Shown: positions 60,806-64,000 of the stretch, piece after piece
Layout: the number at the start of each line of letters is the position of its first letter
How positions within the stretch are numbered: the stretch's first letter is position 1
From: Gammaproteobacteria bacterium UBA7310
Lineage (GTDB): Bacteria; Pseudomonadota; Gammaproteobacteria; Pseudomonadales; Ketobacteraceae
Direction: 5' to 3'
Assembly: GCA_002471665.1 (NCBI GenBank)
Contig: DKQK01000056.1
Span: 1-64,000 of the forward strand
DNA: 64,000 bases
Made by a program: the position numbers and the translations under genes
Notes under the pieces: generated by a model
Seen by the model: the letters and a program-made list of their open reading frames with translations, nothing else
Told to the model about the DNA's origin: nothing
Databases searched by the model: none

Positions 60806-63748
60806 TTATGCGCTGCTGCCCCCCACCAGCAAATAGGTCCGCATCATGGACTCCAACGCATCGTATTCCAGCGGTTTGCCCAGCACATCGTCCATGCCCA
60901 TGGCACGGGCTTTCTGTTTGAACTCCTTCAGTACGTGGGCCGTAAGGGCAATGACCGGCTTGTGTTCACGCAGCTTGGATTCCTGCTGTCGTAACGCCCG
61001 CGTGGCATCGAACCCATTCATCACCGGCATTTCACAGTCCATCAACACCAGGTGATAAGCCTGGTAATCCCGCGTCAGACGATCCAGGGCTTGTCGCCCA
61101 TCAGAGACCAGGTCGTAAGCCAGCCCCAGTTTATCCAGCATCCGGGATATCACAATCTGATTCACATGGTTGTCTTCTGCCACCAGAACACGTTTGCCTG
61201 CGTATCCGGAATGCAATACGGCCGCAGGCTCCCCTTCAAGCGGCTGGTCGGATAACAGGCTGCCCCGTAAGGTATCGGCAACCATCGACGCCAGTTTCTG
61301 CACCACCAGCGGCCGCGGGCACCAATGAGTCAGCCCCAATTGCCGTAACTCATCCGCCACCGGCGCCCAACCAAAAGGGGCCAACAGCAATAGCGGCAAG
61401 TCGGCAAAAGCTGCTGTGAACGGGTGGATTTTCGCGGCAAACACCGTCACCTCTTGTTCCGGCTCCAAACACAGCGCCACCAGATCCTGGGCCGAATGCA
61501 AAGCGGCATCGGTGACCTTCTCGGTTGCCTCCCCAGGGTAGTCAACGCAGCGCGCAACAGCACCACAGCCCAACAATGCCCGGGTGGCCTCCTCCAAATA
61601 GCGCGACGCCGGGCCAACCAGCAGTATTTTCTTTCCTTCCAGCATTGCAGTATCGGTAGCCGGCACCGCCGCGCGGGGCTGCACCGGCAGGCAACACAGA
61701 TTCAGATGAAACTGGCTCCCGGCCTGTTGTTCACTTTGCACCTGGATTTCCCCATCCATTAAGCCTGCCAGATGCTGACTGATGGCGAGGCCGAGGCCGG
61801 CCCCACCAAAGTCACGGGTGAAAGATGTGTCCGCCTGCTCGAAGGGCCTGAACAGGGTTTTCAGCTTTTCTTTGGGGACACCCATTCCGGTATCCTCAAT
61901 GGTAAACCGCAGGCGGATCTTTTGTCGCCCGCGTTGCGCATTCGGATCAGCAGTATCGATCGCTCGGACCCGCAGCAATACGGAGCCCTGCTCCGTGTAT
62001 TTGAACGCGTTGTCCAGCAAATTCCAAAGGATCTGTTTCAAGCGGGTGGGATCACACTGAATAGCGGCGGGCAACCCTGGCTCCAGCACGATAAAGTATT
62101 CCAGCTTTTTACGTCTGGCAATGGCCTGGAACTGGGATCCCACCTCTTCACACAACGGCAGCAGATCACTGTCAATCCATTCCAGATCCATCTTACCGGC
62201 AGAAATTTTGGAGTAATCGAGTATGTCATTGATGGTGTTCAGTAACGACCTGCCGGATTTCTTGATCACATCCAGATATTGAATTTGCTGTGGATTCAGA
62301 TCTGAATCCTGCAGCAAATCCGCCATTCCCAGCACACCATTCATGGGTGTTCGAATCTCATGGCTCATGGTGGCCAGAAACTCACTCTTGGCCCGGCTGT
62401 CGGCCCGTTGCTCATGCAGTTTCCGATTGGCGTTCAGCTCTTCAACTTTGGCTTCATATTGCGCCCGCAGAAAGCGCTCATGTTCGTCGTGCGCCCGCTG
62501 TTCATTACGTAATGCCTGATTGCGGGCAGCAAACTTCTGACGCCTTTCCTGATTAATGCGATCCGCCAACGCAAAGGAAAACAACACCACCAAAAACATG
62601 AACCCGACAGGAAGAATGTTCGCGGTTAACCAGTTCAATGACATGATCCCGGACTTATTGGCAATAAAAATAAGGCCAGAGATCAAAATGGTAATGTTCG
62701 CCAGGATGAGATAACGCGCCTGAATCTGGCCTTTGCGTAATGTTGCCCTGCCTGCCAATACACCACTCACCGCACTTAAGATGCACACCACACCCGCGAA
62801 TATAACAGCGTATTCATAGGCTACAACAAACACACTACCGCCCACCATGATAAACAGCCACGCCACCGCTCGCACCATGCGGTAATGAGGCGGGCTCTTG
62901 GATTTCAGATACAACAGGGATAACGTGAAGGCGGCAGCACACACACCATAGATCGCGACACTGAGGATCAGGATTCGGTTATTGATCCAGGGCAGATCCG
63001 GCCACAGATACTGAAACCCGATGCCTTGCAGGGCTGCCATAAACAGCCCCACCGCGGCCACCGCGCCGGCGTAATAGAGATAGGAGCGATGCCGCACGCT
63101 CACATAAATGAACAGGTTGTAGAGCACCATCACCAACAGCACGCCGAAGTACAGCCCCTGCCCGATCAGGTTGCGTTGCCCGATCTGGTAAAAGGCTTCA
63201 CGGGTCCAGAACCGCAGTGGCACAATCAGTGTGTTTTCAGATTGAATTCGCAGGTAAATGATCGTCTGGCTTTGCGCCTGCAGGGGAACCGGCGTTACAA
63301 AATGCCGGTTGGAGATGGGTCGCTCCGAAAACGGCAGGGTATCCCCCAACACATATTGGGACAGCACTATTTCAGACCCGGGTGCCGTGCCCGTCACATG
63401 GAAAACACTGATCGAATCAAGAGAGGGATAAGCAATCTCCAGCATCCCGTCAACCGGCTCTTGGGTGCTGTTGATCAACCTGAAACGCAGCCAGTGCGCA
63501 GCCGTATCATACCCAAGATAGGGAATTCCGTTTTCCAGCTCTATCCAGGACAAGTCAGCATGGGCATCTTCCAGGGTCAAGCGCCCGGTTGCATCACGCA
63601 AATAGGCAATGCCTGATGTTATGCCGGATGTTTCAAACCGGTTGTCAGTGATGTTCAGCGCGGCCGTCGCCAGCACACTGTGATGCCACAGCGCAATTAG
63701 AAGACCGACGATCAGGCGCAGCGCACCGACACTGAAAACAGAGAACAT
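60806..63748 (-). CDS. 7TMR-DISM hybrid sensor histidine kinase
   Basis: A 980-residue inner-membrane kinase. A signal peptide (to about residue 27) precedes a periplasmic 7TMR-DISMED2 domain ('YLGYDTAAHWLRFRLIN', 'LEIAYPSLDSISVFH'), a seven-helix membrane domain (about 185-385), a coiled coil, HisKA with His463 ('ATMSHEIRTPMNG'), HATPase ('GGAGLGLAISQHL'), a receiver-like region without the phospho-Asp, and a final receiver with Asp904 ('LVLMDCEMPVMNG'). DISMED2 domains are thought to bind carbohydrate-like ligands. ATG 63748 starts the signal peptide and follows GGGG; a TTG at 63790 is the alternative. Confidence 0.92.
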   Translation of the reverse strand: MFSVFSVGALRLIVGLLIALWHHSVLATAALNITDNRFETSGITSGIAYLRDATGRLTLEDAHADLSWIELENGIPYLGYDTAAHWLRFRLINSTQEPVDGMLEIAYPSLDSISVFHVTGTAPGSEIVLSQYVLGDTLPFSERPISNRHFVTPVPLQAQSQTIIYLRIQSENTLIVPLRFWTREAFYQIGQRNLIGQGLYFGVLLVMVLYNLFIYVSVRHRSYLYYAGAVAAVGLFMAALQGIGFQYLWPDLPWINNRILILSVAIYGVCAAAFTLSLLYLKSKSPPHYRMVRAVAWLFIMVGGSVFVVAYEYAVIFAGVVCILSAVSGVLAGRATLRKGQIQARYLILANITILISGLIFIANKSGIMSLNWLTANILPVGFMFLVVLFSFALADRINQERRQKFAARNQALRNEQRAHDEHERFLRAQYEAKVEELNANRKLHEQRADSRAKSEFLATMSHEIRTPMNGVLGMADLLQDSDLNPQQIQYLDVIKKSGRSLLNTINDILDYSKISAGKMDLEWIDSDLLPLCEEVGSQFQAIARRKKLEYFIVLEPGLPAAIQCDPTRLKQILWNLLDNAFKYTEQGSVLLRVRAIDTADPNAQRGRQKIRLRFTIEDTGMGVPKEKLKTLFRPFEQADTSFTRDFGGAGLGLAISQHLAGLMDGEIQVQSEQQAGSQFHLNLCCLPVQPRAAVPATDTAMLEGKKILLVGPASRYLEEATRALLGCGAVARCVDYPGEATEKVTDAALHSAQDLVALCLEPEQEVTVFAAKIHPFTAAFADLPLLLLAPFGWAPVADELRQLGLTHWCPRPLVVQKLASMVADTLRGSLLSDQPLEGEPAAVLHSGYAGKRVLVAEDNHVNQIVISRMLDKLGLAYDLVSDGRQALDRLTRDYQAYHLVLMDCEMPVMNGFDATRALRQQESKLREHKPVIALTAHVLKEFKQKARAMGMDDVLGKPLEYDALESMMRTYLLVGGSSA

Positions 63749-63927
63749 CAAAGCCCCAGAACAAAATGGAATAAACTGATTTATATTCAAATTCTTAAGC
63801 TTAAACTATAGCTTGAGAATTGCGTAACCACTGTCTGCTATAGATTAACTATAGACAGCCGGGATCATTCTTTACAGTCCCTTTTCTTCGGTCTGCTTCC
63901 GGCGCATTCTTTTGCTTCAAGGACACT

Positions 63928-64000
63928 CTAAATCGCAGATTTACTGAAACGTCCTCGATACTCCCGTGGCGACAACCCCACTTTGCGTTTGAACATTTTG
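63928..64000 (-). CDS. AraC-family regulator, C-terminal fragment cut by the window edge
   Basis: The last 24 codons of a gene running in from the right. The residues 'KMFKRKVGLSPREYRGRF' match the end of the second AraC helix-turn-helix ('F+RK.G.SPR.YR'), and a TAG closes the frame at 63928-63930. Gaps to the kinase gene hold nothing else I recognise. Confidence 0.8.
   Translation of the reverse strand, partial: KMFKRKVGLSPREYRGRFSKSAI

Noticed and set aside
1..64000. CRISPR arrays, tRNA or rRNA genes, insertion sequences, prophage genes
   Set aside because: I looked for regularly spaced repeats, cloverleaf-like segments, transposase or integrase motifs and long terminal inverted repeats, and saw none.

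Overview
The window is a chromosomal segment of a gammaproteobacterium, most likely in or near Pseudomonadales/Oceanospirillales (Alcanivorax-, Ketobacter- or Marinobacter-like). I infer this from gene order: a GacS/BarA kinase divergent from cysM-rlmD-relA-mazG, an algU-mucA-mucB-rseC block running into lepA-lepB-rnc-era-recO-pdxJ-acpS, a prfB-lysS pair, and mmsR facing a valine-degradation operon. An acyl-CoA-binding protein, several AraC regulators and many hydrolases suit a lipid-using lifestyle. I did not recognise any tRNA, rRNA, CRISPR array, phage or insertion sequence.

Layout. 0-1.6 kb: small accessory genes (SCP2-like, DUF2789, acyl-CoA-binding protein). 1.6-10.6 kb, minus strand: molybdopterin genes moeA-moaB-moaA, mazG, relA, rlmD, a PolB-type 3'-5' exonuclease and cysM. 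10.7-13.5 kb: tripartite kinase BarA. 13.5-22.9 kb, minus strand: envelope-stress sigma factor AlgU with MucA, MucB and RseC, then lepA, lepB, DUF4845, rnc, era, recO, pdxJ, acpS. A good AlgU-type promoter lies upstream of algU itself. 23.1-24.7 kb: nadB.

24.7-31.3 kb holds the most intriguing accessory locus: a tri-haem lipoprotein cytochrome, a TlpA-like thioredoxin, a DUF4266 lipoprotein ending in Cys-Gly-Cys-Tyr, a DUF3570 outer-membrane protein and an ApbE-family protein. The first three genes overlap as ATGA. The DUF3570 protein carries two Thr-Gly-Ala-Ser motifs that resemble ApbE flavinylation sites. The ApbE homologue lacks a signal peptide and seems to lack the usual Mg-binding Asp. 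A divergent AraC regulator sits beside the locus. 31.3-34.0 kb: ygfX-sdhE, ygfZ and an HDOD protein. 34.0-39.7 kb: the distal valine pathway (mmsA, acyl-CoA dehydrogenase, 3-hydroxyisobutyryl-CoA hydrolase, mmsB) with mmsR. 39.7-41.1 kb: ung and a TetR regulator.

41.1-46.2 kb: a candidate small RNA with its own terminator, a DUF2236 (MpaB/Lcp-like) oxygenase, an AraC regulator, a lipoprotein lipase-like hydrolase and a hexose-6-phosphate mutarotase. 46.2-52.3 kb: a second unusual module made of a CHASE2 adenylate/guanylate cyclase, a 1137-residue FecR-TPR-outer-membrane-barrel fusion with a sharp change of base composition inside it, and a small lipoprotein. 52.3-64.0 kb: a PHB-depolymerase-like esterase, a GAF histidine kinase, a flavin reductase-like protein, SlyD, a ferredoxin-like protein, a cold-shock protein, a DnaJ-domain protein, lysS, prfB with its programmed +1 frameshift, a 7TMR-DISM hybrid kinase, and the 3' end of another AraC gene.
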